Assembly (NCBI RefSeq): GCF_050003625.1
Contig: NC_134399.1
Coordinates: 37,960,671-38,024,670, forward strand
Origin: Haematobia irritans
Lineage: Eukaryota > Arthropoda > Insecta > Diptera > Muscidae
DNA length: 64,000 bases
Direction of reading: 5' to 3'
Part shown: positions 49,831-62,360 of the stretch, one piece after another
Layout of the letters: every line of letters begins with the position of its first letter
How positions within the stretch are numbered: position 1 is the stretch's first letter
Made by a program: the position numbers and the translations under genes
Notes under the pieces: generated by a model
Seen by the model: the letters and a program-made list of their open reading frames with translations, nothing else
Told to the model about the DNA's origin: nothing
The model's database searches: none

Positions 49831-52140
49831 TCTAAAATGAAACTAAAATAACTTTCGATATATTTTCTAGGAAATCCTGAATTTTGTCATGAACTCATTA
49901 TTTACGATTTACTATGGAACGCCGTAACATATGGGATTTTTGATGAATCGTTCGTCTCGAGGCGAACGAAAATTCCACGAACAGGCAATATGTATTCATC
50001 CCTTCATTTTCGTTTTTATTAAAAAAAAAAAATATAATAAGATAGTTGACATTTGACATCTGTACTCATTCAAATGTTTTGATTTAAAATTTTCTTTATT
50101 CAAGTTATTTTTATTTAATATACCCAGAAAAAGTGTCTTCGAAACTAAAGGAATAAATGTTCATCAATTTAGTTTAGCCATTTTATTTCCATTAAGTCAA
50201 AATTTTGTGTGAAATTATAAAATTTACTTGTTTCAGTAAAAAAATTCTAAACTAAAAGCAGTTAGGAATAGTTCATTAACTAGAATAAGGTATGGAATTT
50301 TATTAATACTGTTTTCTTCGCTGGGTATAAGAATTTACTACTGAACAAGAAAATGTTATTTACTGATAACAAAGCTTTCGTAAAAATAAACAAAAACCGA
50401 ACTAAAACCAAGTTTCCTCAAATTTATTAAAATTTCTTTTAAAATGATAATTCTGACATTCTTTATTATAGAAACTTATCATACATACGAATAACACTTA
50501 GCATAGAAAAATATTTTAGATCATTCCAACTAAGAAGTATTCAAGCCTTTCAAACAGGAAGGAAACACACTTGTTAGAATATAGGGAAATTTCCTATATT
50601 TCTTTTATCTACCTGTAATCGATACTTGTCATCGATGTATTCGATATGTTTGCGCGTGGTTTGTTTTTTAGTTGGAATCATTTTGTAATGGTATATGGAG
50701 AGATTGCTAAAAAATATAGTAAAATAATGTAATAAATAACAAATAAAATATATAAAATATTTGTTATTTTAAAGTAGTGAGAAAAATTTTCGTGTTTTAA
50801 AAATTATTAAACATAACTAACAAACAATGTTCAAGATGGTATATAAAGAAAGAAAACACTAACAGAATAACAACTCCTCCCTTCGTTTTCTTTTTGGAAT
50901 GTTAATAAATATATTAATAAAACATGTCTTTTATTGAAGAAAAATTGCCTATATAAATAAATAATATTGTATATAAAAACGAAGGTAAGCAATACTAATT
51001 TTGAAGTAAAAGGTTTACCACAAATATGTAAGATTTGTCCAAATGAATGAAAAAAGTTCAATAAAATTCAATTCAGTTAAATTTTGTCATTCTGTAGTAT
51101 AGTGGTACATAAATATAGGAAAATGTTAACTAATATTTGGATGCATTCTATCTAATTTCTACGAAAATCACAAACTAAAATGTCTTTGGCGCTATACGAA
51201 GTTCAAATTTCTTCACAATGAGTTCATTTTTCTGGGTGTATAATACTAACCCTACAGTGAATTAAACTCATAATTGCTTTGAATTTATATTTTTTATTTA
51301 TGTTATGATTGTTTTAATTTCTATTTCTAGAAAAATAACTCACTTTCGCCATTTTTTAATTGTATCACAATACATTTTTTTATTATGTGTCCACATATAG
51401 GCGTAATAGGAACCTATTACGAATTTTAAGTGTGGTGGTAAATAAATCGTCGTGAAATGAAATTCAACATCACCATCTACGCTGTCATCTTCGTGGCCCA
51501 GTAAGGCTTGCCAGATGGCCGCGATTCGCCTGGATAGTCCCGGAATTTCTTTTCCAGGAAGTGTCCCGAATCTTTCACAAAATTTACCAAAAATCCCGTA
51601 ATTTTAGTTATTCAACGCATATATTTTAATTTTTCTTATTTCCTAAAAAAGAAACAAACTGTCTTTCGAATCATCAGCTATCACTTGAGCAATAAATGTA
51701 AAAAAAGTATACCCAAATATATAAATATGATACCAAATTCACGTTTTCTGTGAAATTATAAATTATAATAATTAGTTTAAGAAACAACATTTGCTAAACT
51801 ATCGCCGTTTGATATAAAATCATGGCATGGGAGAACGTTTCAGAGGCTCCAACATATTTAGGAATTTCCCAGTCTCAAAACCATAACGACTTCTGTGTCT
51901 TAACAGCGTTACTATGTTTGCTTATAGCGCTGAAATTTCCGCGGTTACTTTATCAAAACATTTCGATTTAAAGCCGATATATTATCTCAATTGATACGCA
52001 TTGTATTTCTCACATAGATTCGATTAAGATTTAATAGGAATATATTTGTTTTCATTTATAATTTTGATTGTTTTAAACAAAGTAGTCACGAAAATAAAGT
52101 GATTTTCAAATCGAAAACTGATCACATAATACTGGCCTTA
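49831..52140. other. AT-rich intergenic DNA
   Basis: No gene is recognised. A CCCGGAATTTCTTTTCC / GTGTCCCGAA stretch at 51540-51600 resembles the ends of the MITE at 21508-22997. A lone MITE end with 'ataatactggcctta' lies near 52120-52140. Confidence 0.3.
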
Positions 52141-52185
52141 CATGGCCTTTACCAAAAGAAATACTAGGTAATAAAATATGAGCAA

Positions 52186-52960
52186 TTATTTTCGAAATAT
52201 ATGACTATTTTTGCTTGTCCCGATACCATTATCTGACAACCCTAGGCCCTGTATACAATTGTTCGCCAGTGTATCCGCTTTTGTGAAGTAATGGCTAAAT
52301 GTATACTTCCACGCTTTAAATAATCCTTTAACCATCAATACGAGAACTTTGGTGGCAAGTTTTGTCGTCTTGTTACATTTGCCATCGTATTCAAGTCCTT
52401 CGTATTTATCTAAATCTTTGTTATAGGCCAATTCAATTTTTATAGCCGTCTCATCGAATAGGAGAATTGCATGCCGATCACGTTTTTCCCATCTTTAAAA
52501 CCATCTTGCCAATCCCTTTACGGCTTGAGGGTCGCTTACAGGTTTCATGCTTTTTATGGGAACCCATCATCTTACGGTTCACTTCTTCGGCAAGGCAAAT
52601 TCTTCTTCGTCCTTTAAGTATTCCTTCAAATACGTATTTAGGATTAATTCTCGTTCTTCGCGAGTATTTGTTGTATCCTTGCTTGCATTACTTTCGCACT
52701 TTTTGATGCGTTTCTTTTATTTATTGTGAAAAAATATATTTTCGCCCTCTGAACACATGCATCTTTCTTCGAGCGTTTGCATTTCCTTTTTGAGGAAGTA
52801 CATCGTTATCTTTTTTGCCTTCTTTGAGTGCTCAAAATATTTGTCTTCCAAATACTGCTCTTTATCTTCCTATGTTTTATTGCAACTCTATCTAGACTCC
52901 TGCGATGTTACTGGGCGTGTATCCATCTAATCGTTTAAACACGCTTTCCGCTTCAACGGT
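52186..52960 (-). pseudogene. P-element-like transposase relic, copy 1
   Basis: On the minus strand, fragments of a P-superfamily (THAP9-like) transposase are readable: HAILLFDETAIKIELAYNK and DLDKYEGLEYDGKCN, then KVLVLMVKGLFKAWKYTFSH at 52431-52186. Upstream, a more broken part includes ESVFKRLDGYTPSNIAGV. The FDE in LLFDET is the probable first acidic catalytic residue region. Frameshifts and stops interrupt the gene, and no N-terminal THAP zinc finger is recognised. Upstream flank (53400-53475) is shared with copy 2. Confidence 0.7.
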
Positions 52961-53070
52961 ATCGAGAAAAGAGGCATATGTGTGGTTTCAATTCAAGAAC
53001 CATATATATGAAGTAATATCGCTATAGTTATAAGAACCATTTAGATATTTTGTGAAACACAAAGAGCTAA

Positions 53071-53316
53071 TTAGGTTAGGTTAGGTTATAGTGACAGTCC
53101 GATTAAGTTTCAGGCTCACTTAGACTATTCAGTGCATTGTGATACCACATTAACTAAAAGTACCTATTACGTATGGGCACTTCTAGTTTTAACCGCTGAA
53201 CCTTCTCGATTAGTTTCTTCTGCTGAACCAACCAGATTGTTCCAAAAACATTAGCAGACTGCTTCAGTTAACGTTTTCCAGGTCCGCCAGTATTCTAAAG
53301 CTATAAGCCCCTAAAA
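53071..53316 (-). mobile_element. 5'-truncated LINE 3' end
   Basis: The GGTTA-repeat tail (at 53071) is followed by 'caggctcacttagactattc' and the rest of the LINE 3' UTR up to 'gctataagcccctaaaa'. AAAGAGCTAA occurs on both sides, a probable target duplication. Confidence 0.78.
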
Positions 53317-53475
53317 GAGCTAATCCTTCTTTTAAATTATTTGAAGAATACAATAATCGTCGCTGAATTGTAAGTACGCTTAAAATTTGAAAGATATATT
53401 TGTGGACAATTGTTATTTTAATTTTCATACCACTTTGTATCAAATCATTTACATCCGGTATTATTATGGTATTAA

Positions 53476-54263
53476 CCCTGCCAGCATTTCAAAGTTCCAT
53501 TTCATCCTCATCGCTACCACAGACTCACAGACTCACACACTGCAACAATCGCCAACTGTGATAGTATTTTGCCATCACTATTTGCAAGAAAGTATTTTGC
53601 CATCACTATTGTTCCAAGAGCCATTTTATATTTTGTGAAACACCAAGCACAACTAGCTTCTTATAATTTATTTAAATAAAATGATAATGAAGTGCTAAAA
53701 TCATAGTTATTTCGCTTAAAATAGTGAAAGGTACATTGGTGAACAAATTTTGACTTTCCAAATGGAATAAAGTGATAGTTTTTCAAATATTTTTCCAGAC
53801 ACGCTGCCTCCACTGGAAATAAAAACACTCGCTGATAGACGCTACAACATGTAAATTGCAACTTGTAACTCAACATCAATCTTTTATTAATGTATAAAAA
53901 TATGTTAAATGTGATGTGATAGTCGTATAAATGTTATATTTATGAGAATTTATAAATGTTTAATAAAATTAATAAACATCTAAACAATCGTGTTTTACTT
54001 GACCACACTGATTCTTTTATAACTATCTTAAAATGCATTTTCTCTGATTGCTTGAAGGGGCTCTTATTGGCGTCCTTCTAAATGTATCCAGAAGGTCACC
54101 TAATAATTGCACTCATGCGATACTTTTTTGTAGTAACTTGGCGTGGTACAACTTCTCAATAGTGACGGCGCTTTTCCGAGGAGTTTTGGATATCGTATAC
54201 GACTGTGTTCGACGTGATGGGGATTCTCAGAAGCGCCCCCAAATTCAAAAAATGTTGGCAGGG
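53476..54263 (-). mobile_element. CCCTGCC-type MITE, copy d (full length)
   Basis: It starts CCCTGCCAGCATTTCAAAGT and ends AAATGTTGGCAGGG, 788 bp, in reverse orientation to copies a-c. The empty site is visible at 62310-62330, where 'tattatggtattaactatc' is uninterrupted. The short duplication appears to be AA. Confidence 0.85.
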
Positions 54264-54690
54264 AACTATCAAAGCAACGTAGCCGTTGCTGAAAACTAAT
54301 TGGTCCCCCTTAGTAATTTGTTTTTTTTTTTCACATAATGCAAACGACAATGTTTGTAGGAAAAATAATTACGACCAAAAAAATATTAGCAATATATAGG
54401 AGTATAGTATTTTTTATCATTATTAATATTTACTAATGCGAATATTCTTTCATTAGATGTATAAGTCGCATACAAAATCCTTCCCCACCTGACTAATGGT
54501 TGTAGTGCCTGCGTAGGACATAACTCAATTGGTAGAAAAGCTTTCATGGAAACATGATGAGGGTTGTACACATTAACATATTAAATGCATCAAAAACTGT
54601 ATTTAAATTCGTTAAAGACTGTATTTAAATTCGTGTGTTTTAATAATCTAAATATGTATTAAAACAATAAATATCGGATTTGTAATAAAC
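54264..54690. other. flank of P-like copy 1 and AT-rich DNA
   Basis: 54264-54300 continues the P-like flank and shares 'gtagccgttgc' with 62951-62965. The rest is not recognised. Confidence 0.35.
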
Positions 54691-54870
54691 CCAATACTGT
54701 TTTGGTATTATTTGGTAATACCGCGCTGTTTATACATCAATACCTTTATGGTATAAATATTAATACCGCATAGGTATTATTTTCAATACCATATTGGTAC
54801 TTTCATAATACATTTCATGCTAATACATTTCATACCGCCTGTACCGTTCGGTATTGATAATGTACCATAC
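54691..54870. repeat. cluster of GGTATTA/TAATACC repeats
   Basis: About ten GGTAT or ATACC motifs in both orientations lie within 180 bp. Similar motifs occur next to the P-like copies at 53455-53475, 58650-58665 and 62310-62325. Confidence 0.6.
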
Positions 54871-54881
54871 GGGGTTGGCTA

Positions 54882-55232
54882 GGTTAGGTTAAAGTGGCAG
54901 CCCGATTAAGATTCAGGCTCACTTAGACTTTTCAGTCCATTGTGATACCATATTAACTAAAAGTACCTATTACATATGGGCACTTCTAGTTTTAACCGCT
55001 GAACGTTCTTGATTATTTTTCTTTGTTAAACCAACCAGATTGTTCCAAAAACATTAGCAGACTGCTTAAGTTAACGTTTTCCAGATCCGCCAGTAATCTG
55101 AAGCTATATGCTCCTAAAAGTTGCTTGCGCTTTACACAAAATGCAGGACACTCACACAAGATGTGTTTAATTGATTCTTTTTCCTCCGCATCATGACAGC
55201 TCATACAATAGTCATTATACTTCGCACCAATA
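54882..55232 (-). mobile_element. 5'-truncated LINE with 11-bp target duplication
   Basis: GGGGTTGGCTA precedes (54871-54881) and follows (55233-55243) the element. The minus-strand frame MSCHDAEEKESIKHILCE with CPAFCVKRKQLLG ends near 55013, followed by the LINE 3' UTR and a CCTAA tail at 54882-54893. It is closely related to the copy at 37251-37707. Confidence 0.87.
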
Positions 55233-55243
55233 GGGGTTGGCTA

Positions 55244-56340
55244 ATTATCAATAACTTACGGCATGATAATAATTTTCCTCTGTTGAATTTGTCTACCATT
55301 TGAGATTTCAATGTCATATTCAATTATACGATATAATTATTAAAATCTTAAAAAGCTAAAATAATATTCTCAAATGGTATACAAAAACGTAGCAGCCGAC
55401 ACCCTCGTGCCGGGTTCAGGAGTAGGACTTTTGCCAGCCACCTAAAACTAAAAAATAATATAAAAATAAAAAAATATATGGTTTAAACTTAATTTGTTTT
55501 TCAAAATTTTCATTAATTGCATTGTATATTAAATAAAATTTATACAAAATAATTCTACAATAAATTCATGAATAAAAATACAAACGAAATTAACTTACAT
55601 TTGAAGCATCAAAAAAAGTTACATAAAAAAAGATAACAAAAACTTAAAAATATACACTTAATACTAATAAGTAACACTTATATTGAAAACTTAAGAAATA
55701 ATATAAATAATTAATTACTAAACAAAAACGCCAAATGTTATAGGTACAATTCAGGTAAATTTCATACTTACAAAACTAAATTTAAATAAAATGCAAATTG
55801 TTTTTTTTTTTAAGGGACAAATAAGGCACTTCACAAGGGCAATGTTATTTACAAACATAAATTAAAAAAAAAATTAATTAATTTACAAACGATTTATATT
55901 TCACTTAAGAAATTTATAATAAATAAAATAAGGATTTCTTGAATTTTAGTGTTTATTTTGATTCGTGGTTTTGATTGTCAATTTGTAGAGGCATTGCAGA
56001 AATTGTTATGTAGCAAGTTTCACCCTAAGCATATCTGTTGTATGTCCCCAAATAGTAAATTCCCGTCTTTCGTTCTCTATCTGCGTCCCCATATTTATTT
56101 CTTCCCTCTATTCTATATTAACATATACGTTTGTGAAATTTATCTGATTGCAAATAATGTGCTAAAAATTTAGAAACATATTAAAGTCTTTTTCGTCCGT
56201 ACACCTTTTGTCACTTTGTTATTTAGAGGCAGTCAGTCCTTTTTTCGAATCTTCCGCTCAACCGACATTTTTGCCTACAGCTTCATCTTTTGCCAACCAC
56301 TTAGCCTTTTTTTGAATAACAAGACCGTTGATAAGTGGCC
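55244..56340. other. AT-rich DNA
   Basis: Long A/T runs. No gene is recognised. Confidence 0.35.
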
Positions 56341-56364
56341 CAGAATCATCAATCGATGTTTGTA

Positions 56365-58554
56365 TCACCTATCGTCCTTATTGAAGAGGTGTGGGAACAG
56401 ATTAGAATTAACCTCCACACTTGTGTCCATAATTAGTTTCTTCAAAGCAACTATGTGAATATTTTCCTTCAAGGTGTAATTGATGATTCTAATATGAACA
56501 AGCACTATTTTGAATGGATTTGACAATTTAAGTTCTTTTGTGTAGCTCTTTAGAGCAATGAAGTTTTCCGAAGTTGAATTTATTTCAAACATATGCTTCT
56601 CGCATTGACAATTGCTGGTCGCTTTCTTCGAGCGCCACTGAACATTGTATCCAGCAAAGTATCTCAATGCGGCTTCTTCATTTGTCGAAATTTCCAACAG
56701 AAAGAGTCCTAATCCATACTTCTCATCTGCCGATTGGGTTGCAGCTGTACGAATGCTGTCTTCTTCCACTGTGAGTGTAACGACACTCATATTATCTTCA
56801 TCTGTTGAGCCCTCTTCATCATCATCCGATGATGATATTTCGGATTCGCCCTCGCTCAAGCTGATGCTATCCGAGTTCCATTCATCAAATATTTTCTTAT
56901 TCAAATTCGAACTTCCATTGTTACTGGCGCTATTTGTTCTCCATTTCCCTTGTCATCGGGTGACAAACCAATAACAGACGGAAGTTGGCTGTTTAAATCG
57001 GTGTCACCATCGTCTTCACAATTGGGCACTTGGTTCGGATTTTTCACAAATGTCATCTAACACAAATGGGACATTGTAATAGAAAATTCCCGAGCGGACG
57101 GGTAATTACTATTACTACCTCGAGATCTAAATCGAGCGAAGAATTTTTCCAGAGCATTATGGTTAAATCGGCCTTGGGCATTAAATGCGATGCCAGGCAT
57201 TAATTAGAATATATAGTCTGTAATATCCGTGAAGGCTTCGAAGTATTCTATTATTATTATTATATTTTTTTTTTTACTTTTTGTATTATTTGCCACCTGC
57301 AAGGTTTTCAAAAATGCTGTGAATGCAGACATTTTATGCAATATATCATTGCTACGGGTTATCGGCTGTTTATTATTCCATTGCTCAAATCGAAGCCGTC
57401 GTTAACTTGTTTAAGAAACTTGGCAGTCCCGACTGCATCTTTCTGAACTGCCGGAGTGTTGTGTTTCAAAAAGAAACAAAATCCCGCGGCAGTGGTTCTG
57501 CTCATTACTTGAGCGCACATCCTAACATTCATCTTCTGGAAAGTGCTAGGATAAGTATGTGCATGGGTCAATTTTGGTGCTAGGAGGGCGGACTTAAATT
57601 GGGAATCAATCTTATAAAACTCTTTTATACATTCCAACTGGCGTACCCTTCCGCTGTTTTAATGTCTCGAGCTATTATTGCATTGCTCAATCCTTTAAAA
57701 ATGTGAGGAGCATCGTGGAATATATAAATGCGATGTCCTTCGTGGAGGAAATAGAAACGACTATCGGTGTTGAGCAAATTACTAAAGAGTTTGCAGTTGC
57801 TCCTTGCCTGGTCTCCAATGGGACATATTATTTTCACACAGCATTCTTTTTGTACGATATTAATATTATATTTAATAAGGTTTACAATTTTTTCGCCAGT
57901 GTACCCGTTTTTAGTGAAGTAATGGCTAAACGCATACTTCCATACCTTAAACGCACCTTTCACCATTACAACTAGGACTTTCGAGGCCACTTTTGAAGTC
58001 CTATTGCCTTCGCCATCATATTCAAGGCCCTCGAATTTGTCCAAATCCTTATAGTATGTCATCTCCATTGTAATTGCATGCCTAACCCTTTCTTCCATCT
58101 AATTGTTTCAAACCCTTCACAACGCGTTGGTCGATACTATTAATTTGATACTATTAATTGGAACCGACGATATTATGGTTCTCTTGTTAGGCAACGCAAA
58201 ATTCTTCTCCTCCTTCATATAGTCAGTCCAAGGCTCTAGGGCATTTAAAGTAAATTTTGAGCATAATATCGCGTCCTCTGCCAAAGAATTTGGACCAATC
58301 ATTTCCTTAGCGAAATGCTTTGGGCAAATAAATAACTTCTTCAATTCCTGCAACGCCTCTTTTAAACAGCAGCTCCTACCAGCTTCGTCGGCCGGAAAGG
58401 AGTACTTCTTGGACGTAAGCGAAGTTACATCACAACCTTTCACGGCAAAAACCCACTTCCGAGCGTTCAGTTCCAAGTGTGACAAGTAAATGTCGGCATT
58501 ATTATGTCCTATGAGAAATAAATGGTTGTTAGAATTGCGACCCAACAATTTCAA
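56365..58554 (-). pseudogene. P-element-like transposase relic, copy 2
   Basis: On the minus strand, successive frames read like a P/THAP9-type transposase. 58554-58117 is an N-terminal-middle part. 58098-57625 holds KDLDKFEGLEYDGEGN, KVLVVMVKGAFKVWKYAFSH, YTGEKIVNLIKYNINIVQKE and IGDQARSN (probable second acidic site). 57637-57359 continues with LLAPKLTHAHTYPSTFQKM. 56904-56365 holds ALRYFAGYNVQWRSKK, like the conserved C-terminal region. Relative to copy 1, eight residues including FDE are missing after HAI, an in-frame 24-bp loss of the probable catalytic site. The THAP domain is not seen. The copy is dead. Confidence 0.75.
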
Positions 58555-58683
58555 TTTTATTCAACAGCAATGATTATTCTATTTAACTACCACTTTGAAT
58601 AATTTTTGCAATTCTAAGGTAATCCTTTGAAAAAATGTCTATATTATATAATACCGTTTGGTATTAATAAATTTGTTCACGTA

Positions 58684-61600
58684 CCCAATAAACACAGGAT
58701 GAGCGTTTTTCAAATGCAACACCTCTTCAGTTTGAGGGTAAATATAATTTTCAACATAAATTCAACTTGACTTGAAAAAGCTCATCTTCAATACATCTTC
58801 AAGTTGTTTGCGAATTACAACAAATTTGGCAAAATGTTGACGAAAACTTTGAAAATGTGTTGTAGATAATTGGAGAAAACGTTGACAAAACACTACCCTG
58901 AAATGCAACGAAAAAACCACATGGTTTTTAATACTACTTTGGACAACAAAGTTCGTGGAAGATATACAAAAATGTGGAAATTTTTTAATAATCAATTGAA
59001 ATTGCTTATAATAATTGGTAAGTAAAACTAAAACACGAAATGAAAACTTTAAGGAAGTCACTAAACTCAAATCTCTTTGCAGAAGACTAAAATATTTGGA
59101 TGCTGATTCTTGGACACATTAAGAGGCTGGCCGATGAACAATGGTAGTGGCTTACCGAGAAGAGAAAGTTTCCATAAATCAAAGTGCAACCAAAAAAACT
59201 TGGTATTTACCCAATAAACACAAACGTTTGAAAAATACTAAAATGCAATAATTTTTCAAACATTTTTTCAAAGGATTAGGGTAATATTCAAGTTGAGAAA
59301 TTGTTGAGAAAATCGCGTTCTCAACAAAAAACAGACATTACCCTCAACAGTAAAATTCAACACAATAGCAATAATCTCTCAATTGTAATCCTCAAATTGA
59401 AATGCATTGCTACTCAATAATTTCTCAAACAGTTTTCAATGTGAGACAAATTAAAAACTAATATTGCTTCGAAGATTTTCTAACCACAATTTGCATGAAA
59501 GTCAATCCCAGTTCTAACTGAAAGTCAACACTAAATTTCTAGTGATTTTGTACATTTTATTAATTTTTTTCGTTAAAAATATAATAATATTAAAAATAAC
59601 ATTTACAATATATAAAAATAATAATATGTTATAATACCAATCAAAACATAATTATCTTATTAAAGGTATTAATAACTAAAACTATCAATACAACTTTAAA
59701 TAACTTAAACATTTTTCATGTATAATTTCCCCCATAATGTTGGTGTCACATAACTATTAATTAATTAATTATTAATTAATATGCTGACAATTTCAAATAA
59801 TTACTATCGAGGAACTTGCTGGCCTGCGTGTTAGAATAGATTCCATCAAGAGGAATTCACAAAATATCAAACTGATGACGGAATGTGAATTGATGTAATG
59901 CACATTTTCATCCAGAAGTTCTTGATTTAGGAACTGTTGCACTTTGTTTTAATTGGTTGCACTTTGCAAGTTTTCTGGAATCTTTTCTTTGTTGTTTCCT
60001 TCATCATTTTTTCACCGGTCAACATCTTCCAAGAATATAACATCCAATGATTTTAGTTTTCTGCAAAACAATCGAGTTTTGTGATTTCCATTACGTTTTC
60101 ATTTCACTTTTTATTTTGACTTACCAATTATAATTACCGTTTTGGATTAATTTCAGTTTTATGTCAATAAAAATAACTGACCACGTACTTCGTGGCACCA
60201 AATGTATTGAAACCCACAAAATTCCTCAAGAACGTTGGTGTCACAAAATTCTTGTAAAACTCATTAAAATTAGGGAAATTAGCAAGGAACTTGATGACTA
60301 GAGAGTTAGAATAAATTTCCAGCAATTTCAATTCACAAAATATCAAATTAAACCGATGATGCGATGTAAATTAAACTATAGGCGTGATGCGAATTATCAC
60401 CCAGTAGTTGATATGGAAAAGCATAAATACCAAGTTTAATTCATTGTACTTTGATTTATGGAAACTTTCTCTTTTCGATAAGCCACCATCATTTTTCATT
60501 GGTCAACCTCTTAATGTTTCCAAGAATGCAGCATCCAAATATTTTAGTTTTCTGCAATGAGATTTAAATTTAGTGACTTCTCTAAAGTGTTGATTTAATT
60601 TTTCATATTGACTTACCAATTATTATAAACTATTTGAAGCAGTTCCAGTTACTTGTCCAACATTTTTTCATCGGTCAGCTTTTTAATGTTTTAAAGAACG
60701 TAGAATCCATAATTTTAGTTTTCGGCAAAGAGATATAATTTAGTGTCTTCCTTAAAGTTTCATATCATTTTTTTATTTTCACTTACGTATTATTAGAAAC
60801 TATTTGGAGTAAATTCAGTTTTTTGTCTAAAATGTTTTTTATTTCTTTCAATTGACCACGAACTTCGTTGCACAAACAAGTATTGAAAACCACATGGTTT
60901 TTTCGTTGCATTTTAGGGTAGTGTTTTGTCAAAGTTTTCTCATATTATCTTCAACCCCTTTTCAAAGATTTCGTCAACATTGTGGCAAATTGGAAGTAAT
61001 TCGCAAACAATTTGAAGATGTATTGAATATGAGCTGTTTCAAGTCAAGTTGAATTTATGTTGATAATTATAGTTACCCTCAAACTGAAAAGTTGTTGCAT
61101 TTGAAAAACGCTCATCCTGTGTTTATTGGGTATGCTTTTCCATATCAACAACTACTGGATGATAATTCGCATCACATCGATAGTTTAATTTACATCGCAT
61201 CATCGGTTTAATTTGTTATTTTGTGAATTGAAATTGCTGGAAATTTATTCCAATTATCTGGTCATCAAGTTCCTGAAAATTGCCAGTATTTTAATAACAA
61301 CAATTTTGTAACACCAACGTTCTTGAGGAAATCACGAAGTACGTGGTCAGTTGGAAGAAATACAAATTGGTAAGTCAAAATAAAAAGTGAAATGAAAACA
61401 TAATGGAAATCACAAAACTCGATTGTTTTGCAGAAAACTAAAATCATTGGATGGTATATTCTTGGAAGATGTTGGCCGATGAAAAACCAATGAAGGAAAC
61501 AACAAAGAAAAGTTTTCAGAAAACTTACAAAGTGCAACCAATTAAAACAAAGTGCAACAATTCCTATATCAAGAACTTCTGGATGAAAATGTGCATTACA

Positions 61601-62259
61601 TCAATTTACATCCCGTCATCAGGTTGATATTTTGTGATTTCCTCTTGCTGGAATCTATTCTAACACACAAGCCAGCAAGTTCCTCGATAGTAATTATTTC
61701 AAATTGCCAGCATATTAATTAATAGTTATTTGACACCAACATTATGGAGGAAATGGAATTATACGTGTAAAAATGTTTAAGATATTTAAAGTTGTATTCA
61801 TAGTTTTATTTATTAATACGTTTAATAAGATAATTACATTTTGATTATCATTTTTATATATTATTAATGTTATTTTTAAGATTATTATATTTGTTAACGA
61901 AAAAAATAATAAAATTTACAAAATCCCTAGAAATTTAGTATTGACTTTCAGTTAGAACTAGGATTGGCTTTCATACAAATTGTGGTTTGAAAGTATTCGC
62001 AACAATGCTAATTTTTTATTTTTCTCACGTTGAAAACTGTTTGAGAAATTATTGAGTAGCGGTGCATTTCAATTTGAGGATTACAATTGAGAAATTATTG
62101 CTATTGTGTTGAATTTTACTGTTGAGGGTAATGTCTGTTTTTTGTTGAGAACGCGATTTTCTCAACAATTTCTCAACTTGAATATTACCCTAATCCTTTG
62201 AAAAAATGTTTGAAAAATTATTGAATTTTAGTATTTTTCAAACGTTTGTGTTTATTGGG
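58684..62259. mobile_element. interleaved foldback element (A-B-A'-B')
   Basis: Both outer ends begin CCCAATAAACACA, with TA flanks (58682-58683 and 62260-62261). The blocks are A 58684-59209, B 59210-60423, A' 60426-61130 (complement of A) and B' 61133-62259 (complement of B). TA lies at each block junction, and CCCAATAAACAC termini are also at 59210 and 61130. A' is about 179 bp longer than A because a module is duplicated. No transposase is recognised. It lies in the upstream flank of P-like copy 2. Confidence 0.8.
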
Positions 62260-62360
62260 TAACCTTTTAATTTTCATACCACTTTGTATCAACTCATTTA
62301 CACCCGGTATTATTATGGTATTAACTATCACATCGGCGTAACATATGACATGTAGCCGTT

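Noticed and set aside
59872..59900. CTGATGA at 59872 as a second hammerhead
   Set aside because: There is no paired stem II followed by GAAA, and no stem I partner.
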